Of a stretch of DNA of 64,000 nt, positions 1-13,693 are shown one piece after another. Position 1 is the first letter of the stretch; each line of letters starts with the position of its first letter. The notes under the pieces are model-generated. The model did no database searches, had not been told where the DNA came from, and saw only the letters and a list, made by a program, of their open reading frames with translations. Source of the DNA: Synanceia verrucosa (lineage: Eukaryota; Chordata; Actinopteri; Perciformes; Synanceiidae); contig CM056561.1 in assembly GCA_029721515.1 (NCBI GenBank), forward strand, positions 4,116,001 to 4,180,000. The letters run 5' to 3'. The position numbers and the translations under genes were made by a program.

Positions 1-58
1 CATGGCGACATGAGGGTGATGATGGCTTATGAGCTCTTCAGCATGTGGCAAAAATTAG
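1..58 (+). CDS. dock3: dock3 exon (partial at window edge)
   Basis: Frame begins at base 1 and reads HGDMRVMMAYELFSMWQKL. The donor is TTAG|GTGCGT and the exon ends in phase 1. Its acceptor lies outside the window. Confidence 0.85.
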
Positions 59-3000
59 GTGCGTCATGACTGGTTTAGGTGCTCTCGTGTCAATGAAAAC
101 AAGAATGACGTGATACTGTGCGTGACATATTGCTGATTTGTCTGTTTCCACTGGTTGTATGTCTTTGAACAGTTAACACAAACAGTGAATATATCAATTG
201 TGAAATTGATGATAACACATGGCTCCAATCCATGTAATCCAGGCGACAACAAGCCCCACTTCATCCCAGGAATGATGGGTCCCTTCCTTGGCGTTACCCT
301 GGTGCCTCAAACCGAGGTTCGAAATATTATGATCCCAATTTTCCACGACATGATGGACTGGGAGCAGCGGAAAAACGGCAACTTCAAACAGGTCAGTATG
401 ACATCATTATACTCTGAACTACAGATTTTGTGCCACGGTAGTCGTTGTGATAGCAGCTTTTTGTCACGTACCCACATCTTTTGGTTGAATGTGTGTGTGT
501 AGGTGGAAGCAGAGCTGATGGATAAGCTGGACAGCATGGTGTCGGATGGGAAAGGCGATGATAATCACAGAGAGCTCTTCAGCCTTTTGTGAGCATCAAA
601 CCTGCGTTTATTGAGCCCGTGGAGTGATACTCAGAGTAACGCTGCCCTCATGGTATTTCTCTCTAACATACTTCTCTTTGTTGTTGGTCTGTCACACTGC
701 AGGACCCAGCTGTTTGGTCCTTATCCAAGGTGAGGTGCAGAGATCTCACAGCAAACACAGAGACACATTGTGATTCATATCTATTTACTCCCTGCGCTTG
801 TCACCTCTAATAATCTTTTTTCTCTGCAGCCTGCTGGAGAAGATAGAGCAGGAGACCTGGAGAGAGACGGGCATCTCATTCGTCACATCAGTCACAAGAC
901 TTGTGGAGCGATTACTGGATTACAGGTATGCTGAAATGGAGTTGCACGTAATAATATAAATGGTTTATTTCATGAAATTACAGAGGACAAATGAGGACAT
1001 TTGTTCATTTTTAGGGACTGTATGAAAGGAGATGAGATGGAAAACAAGAACAAGATTGGTGGTACCGTCAACCTCATGGTAAGACCGTCATGGCAGTGTT
1101 TTAGTCTGTTGAATGATTCCACACATGGAATAAGATTTCAACTATTCTATTTAATTATTCCCCCAGAACTTCTACAAATCAGAGGTCAACAAGGAGGACA
1201 TGTACATCCGTTACATCCACAAGCTGTGTGACCTGCATCTCCAAGCAGAGGACTTCACAGGTAAACGATGTGATGGTTTATGACAGAGACTTTGCTCCGG
1301 GTTAAGTGGCATTTTTATTGTGGTTTCCTTGCCTTTTACTTGTTGTTCTGCTGTCTGGTTTTGGTAAAATAGAGCAGAATCATGGCCATTTGTTCTGGTA
1401 AAAGGCCCTGCATACTGCATATGACTGTTATATTCTTGTTTTATAACTATAAAATAACACGAACACCAGAGACAAACACGATAGTTTCAGGCCTGGATGT
1501 ATTTTTTTTCAGAAAACAATTCTCTGTAGGTCATCAAAATATGTACAACAATTTAAAGAGAGAGTCTGATTGTTCTGTAGGTGCATAATTTAGGTGTTTT
1601 TTGTGATTCTGAGGTTTCAAAAAGAGCTGATTTGAATTAGTTCAATCAACTTTGAGTATGTTCACCTTGAGTTAAGCGTGCGCACATCCACAATAAAAAG
1701 CCATCATCAATGGAGCTTAGATACCTCAATTCACCATGGCAACCAGAGCGAAAAAGGCATGACCAACATTTATACCTTTAGAATTACACGTACACTGAAT
1801 TGAAATTGTAGCACACAGACTTTAAGGCCATGATTGTACCTTTCTTTAGTTCTATTCATATTTGATTTTTAGTGAGTCTAATGAAAAACGATTCAAACAG
1901 ATAGTCATTGGGGAATGACAGCACACCGAAACTAAGGAAGTAAGACTTAACTGTAGGAGGAGACAGACTGATCTCAGGGTTTCTGACAGAAAACCTGTCA
2001 GTGAGCAGGTTAGGTTCACAGAGTCAGTTGTCATGGTGATTGTCTCAGTTTTACTGACCTCTCTTTCTAGAACTGAAAACCCAGAGATTCCCTCATTTCA
2101 GGGTTAACATACTCAGTTTTCTGCTTCCTGGAATACCCCCATGTTGTTGTGGTGGTTTCTGTTGTTTTTTTGTTTTCTGCTCCAACAGCAGTATAATTAT
2201 CTGAACTCTCCACCACTCAGTCAGAACTGAAGAAGCCTCTTGGATGATAAGAGGTGAAACATCTTCAACAAACCTCAAGCAGTCCAGTCGTTTTTTTATT
2301 TACCTCTACCTGGATAACTGACAACTTACACAAATGATATCATCTATATTATTAAAGGAAAAGTTATTTGGGGGGTTTTGGTCATAGTTTTAATCTGCTA
2401 CTCTCATCATGTGAACAGAACAGTTAGTTTATCGTGTAAACGGCTTAAGCTTGCTTTACTCACATTATGTGTGGCTTCATGTAAATTTAGCCAAATATGA
2501 CTAATTAAATGCCACATTATTCATCACTTATGTTAAAAAACAGCAGCCAGCTGGCAAGATAATTGAAACACATTTAAATGTTCTGCATAGTCTGCTGTGA
2601 TTGCACATGTAGTTACTGAGTGAAATCAACATAGAAAGAGGCATCATTTGTCTGTGGATGTAACACCTCCATGTTATTGTACTGTTTATTTTAGGGCTGC
2701 AACTAATGACAATATCCATCATCTATTCATGTGCTGATTGTCTTTTAGAAAATGTGGAGAAATAGTAAAAAATACACATAAATACAGTTTCTAAAAGCAT
2801 CAGATATTTAATTTAGTATCTTATAAGACAAAGAAGAGAGGTGAATCCTCACAATTGAAACATGTTTTCTGAGGTTAACTAATTGATAAATATTTTTTTT
2901 TTTCAGATCTGGATTTGTTAATTTTTCTTTACAGTTTTTACAGAATAACAGTCAAATGTCTGAGGAATTAATGTCACTGAAGTCACTAATATTGTGTTTT

Positions 3001-6000
3001 TCTATGACATTAGACTTACTAATGGATACCAAACAGTAAAGTCAGATAACTTTGCAGCTGACTGAGTAAAGCCATGTCCTATAAACATCAGTTTCCAAAG
3101 TATATTTATCTTTTTATGTGTGTTTTAATCTCTCTGGTATGTGAAGACAAATGTCACAATCAACAACTGTAAATCTAAAACTATTTTGAAATAAACTGTA
3201 TTTGCTGAGGATTGTGTCAAAGCAGCTGATAAAAGCTGTGGAGGGTGATTTCAGCTGTGCAGACGCACTTTACTCTGCTGGCCACTAATATACCAAAACT
3301 CACTCAGCACGCTCCAGGCTGCTCATGCTTTATATCTGACATTGACCATCTGTTCACGAAACTGGACCCAAAAAGCTATCAGTTCATCACTGCGGCCAGA
3401 CTGTTCAACATCTGTAGCCTCACCAGATAGCAGATGATAGGCTTTTATTGTGATGACCTTTGACCTGTGCCCCCTCGACAACAGAGGCAGCGTTCACCCT
3501 GCTGCTGTACTGGGAGCTGCTGCAGTGGGAGGACCGGCCCCTGAGGGATTTCCTCCACTACCCCTGTCAGAGCGAGTGGCAACGCAAGGAGAACCTGAGT
3601 CGTAAAATCCTCCACTACTTCAACAAGGGCAAGGCGAGTGAATTTTTATAGCTTCGTCTCTCACTCCAGTTTTGACTTCAAGCCACTTTGTTCTGCAACT
3701 CACACAGTAAAATGTAAAAATGGAGGCAAGGCCGAGTTAACTTTATAGCGATGGGGCGGTTTGTGCTGCAGTCAGCTTGGATCACATAAAGTTTTTTATT
3801 GCTTTCTTAATTTCTTTTGTTTTACAATGTTCAAGTGCTCATCTGCAGTGCAGCTGTTCCCAAACATGATTCAGTTTGGCCCTCATTAACGGTGGGAGTC
3901 ACAACGAATCTTATAATCTTTCAAAAGTTTGTGTCACTTCAAAACTTACTCATGCCTGTACACATTGAACTATATTTATACAGAGATGGAGAATCACTGA
4001 TATTCCTGAAGTAAAAGTATCAGTACCACAGTGTAAAACACTATGATGGAAAGGTCTTGAATTCAGAATTTTACTTTATTAAAAATGCAGTTATTGGTAA
4101 AAAATTACGATGCTAAATTTAGCAAAAAACTAGCCTCCAAGATTGTTATATTACTATATCTATATTTGTTTGTTTTCAATGCAGCTGTACGTTAATGTGC
4201 AAGTAGCATTTTCATATTATAGCTTGTGAAGATGGAGCTGATTTTAACTACTTTATTTATGCTACTCCTGGGTCGTTAAATATTTAACAGTGCATCATAT
4301 TTTATTAGCTGATTCTATGTTTTTTATGTAAAATCTTATCAGCTGTAGAGGTAAATGTAGTGAAATAAATTGGACAGTTCTGTCATCTCATAAGGTTCAG
4401 CCATTAGCCACAAAGCTAATGTTACAGGCAACTTATGGCTTGTAAAATAAAAATAGATTCTGATTGAAAAATCCATGAAAATATAAATTAATGTTGTTAT
4501 AATGTCCTGCGATGGGAACTCAATCAGGAATTTGTGAAAATGGAAATAATAGTAAGCACTTAAAATGTACTTTCCCCCACATGTTTTATAGCTGAAGCTA
4601 AATCCTTTTTTCTAACGTTGAGAGCATAAACAGAGCGGTGGACTATCAAAACAACTATCAAAACAACATCATCTATTTGTCATTACTTTGGCATATTTCA
4701 CAACAGCGTTTTCTGTACTACAGCAAACACTGAATATCATATAATATCAATACAAGTGTTATTGCTCAGTGCGGGTTAGATGGCTGCTCAAATGTGATTT
4801 GCTTCCCTGAATCACTCCTCCCTGGCTGCTGTTCCTCCACTAAATTAAATTAGCTGACTGGTCTCTGTGCTTTGGAGGACGATGCCCTCTGGACTGAGGG
4901 AGCAGCTGAGCAGGAAATAAAAGTGGCCTCTTTGGCTCTTTGGTTTTTATTAATGCTGTTCTATAAGGAGCTGGTTCATACCTGTGGAGTCCTCCACTGC
5001 AGTTATGAATGTTCAGATTTATCCAGGAGAAATAAATGTACATATATATATATATATACAGTCATGGAAAAAATTATTAGACCACCCTTGTTTTCTTCAA
5101 TTTCTTGTTAATTTTAATGCCTGGCTCAACTAAAGGTACATTTGTTTGGACAATTATAATGATAACAACAAAAATAGCTCATGAGAGTTTAATTTAAGAA
5201 CTAAGGATTATTCATTTTCCATGGTTTTCTTGATAATAACCAAAATTACTTAAATTCTTACATCAATAGCTATGGCATTGTACCGCCAAAAAACACTACT
5301 TTTAAGCATTCCATGTTTTCTTTTCTGTTCGCTTTAAACACATGATACACACAAGAGTTAATACTTGATTGCATAACCATTGTTTTTGATGACTGCAGCC
5401 ATGCGTCTTGGCATGCTCTCCACCAGCTTCTGACATTGTTCTGCTGTCACAGCAGCCCATTCCTGTTGGACAAATTCAAACAAATTTTCTTTGTTTTTGG
5501 GCTTGTGGTTCTCCATTTTGAGTTTGATGATTTTCCACAGGTTTTCAATTGGATTAAGATCTGGTGATTGAGCAGGCCAAGGCATGGTGCGAATGTTGTG
5601 GTTCTCCATCCAGGCTTTAACTGACCTTGCCGTGTGGCAAGGGGCATTGTCTTGTTGGAAAATCCAGTCATTCGAGGCAGGAAAGAGTTTTCCAGCTGAT
5701 GGAAGAAGACTGTTTTCAAGGGTAGTCCTGTACTTGACCTGGTTCATTCGGCTTTCACACAATTGCATTTGCCCTGTTCCACTCAGACTGAAACAACCCC
5801 AGATCATGACTAATCCACCCCCATGTTTTACTGTAGGGCAAGACAGTCTGGGTTGTAAGCTTCTCCAGGCTTCCTCCTAACCAGTAAGTTGGCTGGAGTT
5901 GGCATCAATTCAAAATTGGATTCATCACTGAAGAGAACCTTAGCCCAATCATCAACAGTCCAATCCTTGTGGTCTCGAGCAAAGAGTAACCGGGCCTTCC

Positions 6001-9000
6001 TCTGCCTTTCATTGATGAAGGGCTTCTTGCGTGCTCTGTGTGACTTCAAACCAGCTTCAACAAGTCGGTTTCGAACTGTCCTTGCCGAGCAAGTCACATT
6101 TCTCGACAGTGCCCACTCATTTTTAAGGTCCCTGGAGGTCTGGCGACGATTCCTGCCACAGGAACGGATGAGTGCACGGTCATCTCGTGGGGTAGAAAGA
6201 CGTTTCCTGCCACGGCCAGGTAGCAGTTTGGTAGTGCCATGTTCAGCTTGTTTTTGTTGGAATGAACGGCTGTCTTGGAGATCTTCAGTTTTTCGCTACC
6301 TGTCTCTCACTCATGCCAATTTCCAGCAGTGCCAAGATGGCTGCCTTTGTTGCTTCACATAATTCTTTTGTTTTAGGCATTATGTGAGAGCTGACAACTT
6401 CTGAGTTGTGCTACGGCTTGAATGTAAGCAGGAAACCACTCTAGGCCTTTGCATGTGCAGTGCTGCTTGTGACATGAAATGGCCTCTTATATACCCTGGG
6501 AATCAATTAAGCTTAAGAATGTCAAATAGGACATAAAGTATTATGTGACCAGCTGCATTTTTTGTTGTGTTCATTGTATTATACGTTTAGTGGTACCAGA
6601 TATTAGAATGAACAAGAAATTGAAGAAAACAAGGGTGGTCTAATAATTTTTTCCATGACTGTATGTGCTTAAAAAGAATCTAGCAGGTTGGCATCTTCAG
6701 TGACTTAATGTGACTTAATAGTGTGTGATTTACTTGTTATTGTGCACCTAAGAAAGTAAATTAGTTCAATACAATTGAGGTTTTTCTTAAACATGGCCTG
6801 AGAGTAAATCTTACTTTTCTTTATGGTACATATTCTTTTTTTAAATTTCAGAACTTACCATTACCAAACGGCAGTGATAGTGCTTTGTCATTGCTGTTTG
6901 TTAATCTGTTGGTTTAAGTTAAGTTTTGTAAAAACAAAACAGGTTTGTGGTAATTTTAACAATAATAAATCTGGATTTGAATGTCGGTTTTAATAACTAT
7001 AATACCATTTTAACACTTTAAAACTATGTAAAATGCTACACAAGAAAAAAATTCTGCCTATGTGTCATTTAAAACGTAATCATACATTAACTTTTGAACT
7101 ATAACTCCAGTACTTAAAAAAGTATTATTGGAAGAGGCTGATTTTTGTTATTAAAATTTAAAATAAACAGAGATAAAAAGATGTTCATGAACATAAAACT
7201 TCCTGCAGAGAAGAAAAATAGAAATCCTGATATGAGATTGGCCTCACAGACATTTTAAGGATATATTGAATTGCAAATATGATATTCCTACTTTTAGCTC
7301 CGACCTCTGTAATATAAATAAAGCTCAGGAGGAAAACAGATTCTCATAAACTTTTAAACAATGAGGCTCAGATAAATTCTTCTCATGTTCAGGATGTTGC
7401 TCTATAAATCCATCAGTCGTAGTAAATTTATGTTTGTTATGTGACAGCTTTATATTTTTGGATGTTTTCCACTATTCCTCCCAAGTATCCCAATCTTACA
7501 GTCATTTCAATGATGATCTATCTGTTTTATAAAGGATCCATTAAGCGTTAATGATTTCTTCCATTCATCTCATTTATATCTGTCTTTGCAGTGCTGGGAA
7601 TATGGAATCTCTCTCTGCCGGGAGCTGGCTTTCCAGTACGAGACTTTATATGATTATCAGAGCCTCAGCTGGATACGGGTGAGTAAAGCATTGCATGCTT
7701 CCTGTTATTATCAAACAAACATCCTCTGTGATCCTGGAAAGTGAGATTTTCAGCTCTTTCGGAGGTGCAAAGTGCGTACAGCATCACACACAAAGTCCTA
7801 ATTACCTGCACAGCCACACTCACCAGGAAATGCAGAGGATTCAGTAATGTGTGTGATGTAATCATTATTCATCATGACGATTTTGCCTGTTTGTTACTCT
7901 GTGACAGAAAATGGAGGCAGCGTATTACGACAACATCATCGAGCAGCAGAGGATCGAGCCGGAGTTCTTCAGAATGGGCTTCTATGGCAGGAAGTTTCCT
8001 TTCTTCCTCAGGGTAAATCTGGTCTCATCTTTGTCTGTGCTCACACAGTTATGAATCTGCTGATGCTGGCAGCTATCCTGCTCCTTTATGCTTCAGCAGG
8101 ACACAAAGTCAGCTACAGTAGCAGCTTTTCCTGGTGCATCATCTTAAACTGTAAGAAAATGTGTCCACTGCACGGCCCGAGTACCTCATTTAATTTAGGC
8201 TAATTAACTAGTTAGTTTTATCTTTATTTTTATCGTAAATATGTGTTAAATGACAATGTGACAAGGATAAGAAGAATTGTCACCTGAATCTGCAGCTCTC
8301 CATCTTCCATCTCTAGCTCTCATGGTGTCGTTTTCAGCAAAAAAAAGGCTAAAAACTCGCTGCTCGCTGCCGTCTCAGCATGAAATGGATGAGAGACGTA
8401 GTTAGCAACTAGCTGGTGAACTTTGTGTAGCATATAGCAGCCAAAAAGAAAGATATTTCCCTCAGGAGTTGATAGAGACAGAGCTTAAAGGAGAGAATAT
8501 TGGATTTACATTCAACAAGTTTGCAACTTAAAAGGCCGCAAAATCAGTTATTGCAAATTGAAGGCAGCAGGAGATATGTTATATGACTGAAGTAGTACAA
8601 CTAATAATACTAAACAGCCAGCGTTACCAGACCTACTGCAACAGTGAAAGAAATCCAGAGCTCTTCTTAGTTCCTGCTTCACTACAGGCCTTCAGAACTG
8701 TGCTGCAGTCTCTCATCAGTCACTGTCAGTCTTGAATAAATCCAGAATTTGGCCTCTTATTTCCACAGAACAAGGAGTTTGTCTGTCGTGGTTATGACTA
8801 TGAACGGCTCGAGGACTTCCAGCAAAGGATGCTGGGGGAATTTCCACAAGCCATCGCCATGCAGCATCCCAACCAACCTGACGACACCATCTTGCAGAGC
8901 GACGCTCAGTGTATCCGAAACCTTCATGTTTAGTTTATTTTTCTGTTAATCAGGAAACACTGCATGCATGTTTGAGAACGAGAAATCAGTAAATATTTGG

Positions 9001-12000
9001 CATTGTTCCTTGATAAATCACTAAAATGACAAATTATTTGTTAATATTGTTGATTGTTCTTGTTCTATAGATCGACTGATTGTTTGTCGTCACAGCTTGC
9101 ACTATGGAAGTTACAGTTATGTAGTGTTGAAGTTGGTATACAGAGTCCCTCTGTGAGCATTTCCTTTGAAAATCCCTCCTGCTCTTCCTCCTCTGTGAAT
9201 ATGCATGCATGTCTGTCACTTCCTTGACACTTGGCTTCTAGACTTGCAGATCTATGCGGTGACTCCGGTGTCAGACATCTCTGATGTGCCTCAGCTGGAG
9301 CGAGTGCCCGAGAGGATCAAGAGCTTCTACCGCATAAACAATGTCAGCCGCTTCCACTATGACAGGCCTTTCCACAAGGGGCCCAAGGACCGCGAGAACG
9401 AGTTCAGGGTACGGTGAGCCGGCAGTGCCACTCTCAGTCCATTTCAGATAAAACACTGCTTAAAATATGGACAAGATCAAACTCAGCCCTACAGTTAGAT
9501 TCAAGCAGACCTTTCAGATGATGTAAGTCAACCAGGTATGTAGAAGAAGAAAAGTAGTTTACTAGAAATTCAAAAACACATTGTTGAAATTAAATAAGCG
9601 AACTCTAGCGTGGCAACGATAAAACAAATTTACAAATTTAGGTAAAGAGATTGTTTTACCCCGATAAAGCTTTAGTTAGATCTTACCTTGAAGATCAAAA
9701 CTAATATAATATGTAATATAATAAGACCAAACTTTTTATATTACAGATCAAGGTTGTGACTTCTTGTGGATTTTGGTTTATTTTAACATATTTTAACAGG
9801 TAACATGCAGGCACATACATTTTTTGTGTATTATTATTCTGAGTCTGATGTAGAAGATTAATATCCTGTATCCGATTTATTTCATCAAATTTCATTTAAT
9901 TAAAGGTAAATTCAAGTCAATTTTGTTTATATAGCTCAACAACACAAATCACAAAAATGGGGAAACATATGGATGGGCATGCTTAGAATAGAACAATGTA
10001 GTAAAATTACAGTATTGGGGCAGGGCTCCCATGCACCCTGGAAAACCTGGAAATCCTGGAAAACGATTGACCAATTTTCCAGTCATGGAAAATTAGAAAA
10101 AAGGTTAAAAAAAATCCTTGAAATGGTTAAGTTATCCTGGAGAATTATTTAGTTTTTTTTATAATTATTATTAGAATTATTTATAAAATATTAAATAAAT
10201 ATTTTTCCAGGATAACTTAACTGTTTCCAGGATATTTGTTCTTTTTTCTCATTTTCCATATTTTCCATGACTGGAAAATTGGTCAGTCTTTTTCCAGATT
10301 TTCCAGGTTTTCCAGGAAGCATGGGAACATACACTGTAAGGACTTTATGCTCATCCCTCCAGCGTCTCTCTGAGTATTTCACAGCAGCTGCATCAGTTCT
10401 AAACACTGCAGAATGATGTAATGAGGCAGGAGGAAAAATCATGACGACATAAGCCAGAGACAGAAAACTCCATTAGCTTGAAGAAAATGTCCATTGAATT
10501 GAGTTAAAGTCTCAGCTGCTGCCACTGTTTTTACTGTGTTATTTTTATGACTTTAGATAAAGATTACTCTCATTACTGTTCAGTCGTTTTTGTCTGAAAA
10601 TAAGGTAAAATGACCCTCTGAACCAGTCCAAACCGTAATGCTGTTCAAGTCACAGTAATATGAAACAGTAAACTGGCAAATCTTCATATTTTGATGAAAA
10701 GTGGCTCATTAATTTTTGCTCGATTGACTGTTTTAGCCTCTATTGCGAGTCTCTTTGTTGTGACTTAACCCCCCCTCATGTAGTGCATGCACAGCTAACA
10801 GTGCTTCAGAGACTTGGACCAGCCATGATACTGTACTACACCTTCCTCTAACACAGTAACCTCAATTCTGCTATCAAACCACACCAGGCGTTTTCCCTCC
10901 GTCTGAACTGACCTACATGCTGCTCTAAGACGTTGCTCTGAGGTTTCCCAGCCTTGTTATTGATAATGACATCTGTTCTGCATGTTTGTGACAGAGTCTG
11001 TGGATCGAGAGAACAACCCTGATCCTCTCCCGTCCTCTCCCAGGGATCTCCCGCTGGGCCGAGGTAGAAAGGAGAGAAGTGGTGAGGAGCTCAAACGTTC
11101 ACTCTCTACCATCCATGCTTCTATGTGTATGAATATGTTAGAAGATGAGTTGAGCTACATAAAATCAAAAGCCTTTAACAAAATTAGAAGTGCTGCTCCA
11201 AAACAGTAGTATAAAACATATATAATATGCATATATAAGTATATATGCACAAACATCCTCCCCTTTTATGATGTGTTGTTTATTTCCAGATGGAGGTGAG
11301 CCCTCTGGAGAATGCTATTTATGTGGTGGAGAATAAAACCCAGGAGCTGCGGACCCTGATCAGCCAGTACCAACACAGACAACATCATGGCAACATCAAC
11401 TCGCTCAGCATGTGTCTAAACGGGGTCATAGACGCTGCTGTGAACGGAGGCATCGCCAGATATCAGGAGGTAGAAATGAACGGGCACATTTACTGAATTA
11501 GATTCGTTAATGGGGTGATGGAGCCTCATGTATTGACTCATCCTCTTCTACGACAGGCCTTCTTTGATAAGGACTACATCAGCAGTCACCCAGAAGACAC
11601 AGAGAGGATCACACATCTGAAGGATTTGATGCAGGAACAGGTCGGACACAGCTTTGAGGTCAATCACACATTGAACTGCTGCTTAAACTTCCTCTTCAGT
11701 GCTTTGTCCCCTCTGATTTCCTGTGAACAGGTGCACATTCTCGGAGTGGGGCTGGCTGTTCATGAGAAGCTGGTTCATCCAGAGATGCGTCCTCTGCATA
11801 AAAAGCTGGTGGACCAGTTCCACATGATGAGGACGAGTTTACATCATGTGAGTAGACTCAGGAGTGCATTTTATTCCAGCAGAGACTCTGTTCTCATGCA
11901 TGTGTGAGCGGTGTAAATATTCAGAGCAGTATATGGTTGGGACCCAGCAGGGTGTGCCCGGCGTGGATCGATTCGGCCCCGCAGGCTGCCAAGGGGTCAA

Positions 12001-13614
12001 CTCCCCCAGAGGCATCCTCTCCACTCACAGCCACATGAGCCCTGAGAGCGTCCGCCTCATACACAGACACAGGTCAGTCACACACACACACTAACGTTCA
12101 TGAACACACACACAGACAAGCGTCTTTTACATCATTGTCTCTGTCCTGCAGCCCTCTGAACCTTCAGGGCTCGATCCGCCACTCGTCCTCCTCCCTGTCC
12201 TCTCACACATCGAGCGAGGCGGGAAACCTCGTCATAATGACCGACGGCCTGATGGGGGAGCACCCTGAAGAAGCCCTGCACATGCAGGTGAGCCTTGAAA
12301 TACAATGACATGAATGCAGTAGAAATGATATTGCATGAAAACTGGTCCTCTTTATGTCACTTTAATTATTATGTTCCTGTCTGCTGGGTCAAATATGAAA
12401 GGCACATACCCCAAATGCAGCAGAGAGGTTTTCCTTTATATCCCATGTGTTTTTTGTTTTTGCAGCCCAGCCCCTCCTCCTCCAGCCTGAGCTCAATCCG
12501 CTCCAACTCGTCCCAGATTATTAACTCTGCTCCCTCGAGCGCCAGAGGTGAGAGAAATACACTGAAATGACCATGACTGTACTATATGCTGCCTCCAGAT
12601 CTGCGTATCTTAGCAAGACATAAAATACCTGCCTGTCTCTGTTGCATATAATGAGGCTGCTGACAGTAGTAATGATAAAATATCCTTCTCTCTGTCCAGG
12701 CTCTCCATCTTTGCCTGACAAAGCCAAACACAACCGAGAAGTGATGATACTGTTGCCGTCCCATCGTGAGAGGGCCAATAACTCCATGTACTACAACATG
12801 GCAGAGAATGGACAGGTAGGACAGATGATCATTAGAGCGCCATGACGGTGTATCAGTGTGCCAAACACAGCAGATGTGTTCCTTATTTTAAAGGCATTTA
12901 AAGCATGTTTATTAACTCACTGAGTGTCAGCCGTTTTATAAAACAGAAAGTGCCTTGTGCCAGCGTTTTTGCACATTTTGAGTCATATTTCACGGTGGTG
13001 TAGTGGTTAGCACTGTCGCCTCACAGCAAGAAGGTACTGGGTTCGAATCCCGGGCCCGCCGCCTTTCTGTGTGGAGTTTGCATGCTCTCCCCGTGTCTGT
13101 GTGTGTTCTCTCCGGGTACTCTGGCTTCCTCCCAAACATACAGGGGGATTAGGTTAATTGGCTAATTTAAATTGACCGTGAGTGTGAGTGGTTGTCTGTC
13201 TCTATGTGTCCTGCGATGAGGTGGTGACTTGTCCAGGGTGTACCCTGCCTTCTGCCCTAAGACAGCTGGGATAGGCTCCAGCCCCCCCGCGACCCTATGA
13301 GGATAAGCGGTAGATAATGGATGGATGGAAATGAAAGTAGAGACTCTCTATTTCATCATGAAAAAAATGTTTGTTTTTACCTTGTTCCATTCTTGTTTTA
13401 TCAGAGGTAGAGTAGAGGACACTCACCAAAAACGGCACTTTTTGTCCAGATTCTGTTTGTTTTGCTCTCTAATCTCGATCATCTCCACTTCCTGATTTGA
13501 TCTCTGTGGCGTATACTGTCTGTTTATGACTCAACTACATCTCCCAGAAGCCTCAAAATTAGTCACAGGCTGTGTGAGAGCATGATTGGCGAACCACTGC
13601 CGAAAAACCATTTT

Positions 13615-13693
<79 letters not shown>

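Larger units (their letters stand above)
3634..7591 (+). other. dock3 GC-AG intron (about 4 kb)
   Basis: Begins GCGAGT and ends TTTGCAG. Besides the Tc1 copy it holds degenerate hAT-like sequence near 3990-4370 (CTGAAGTAAAAGTATCAGTA, CAGTGTAAAA) and a weaker one near 7080-7320. The rest is AT-rich with no exon. Confidence 0.75.

Noticed and set aside
5584..6362. Plus-strand open frames inside the Tc1 element
   Set aside because: They are antisense shadows of the minus-strand transposase, which carries the catalytic motifs.
13618..13692. Repeats suggestive of a CRISPR-like or satellite array
   Set aside because: It is a plain AT microsatellite; there are no spacer-repeat units and the genome is eukaryotic.
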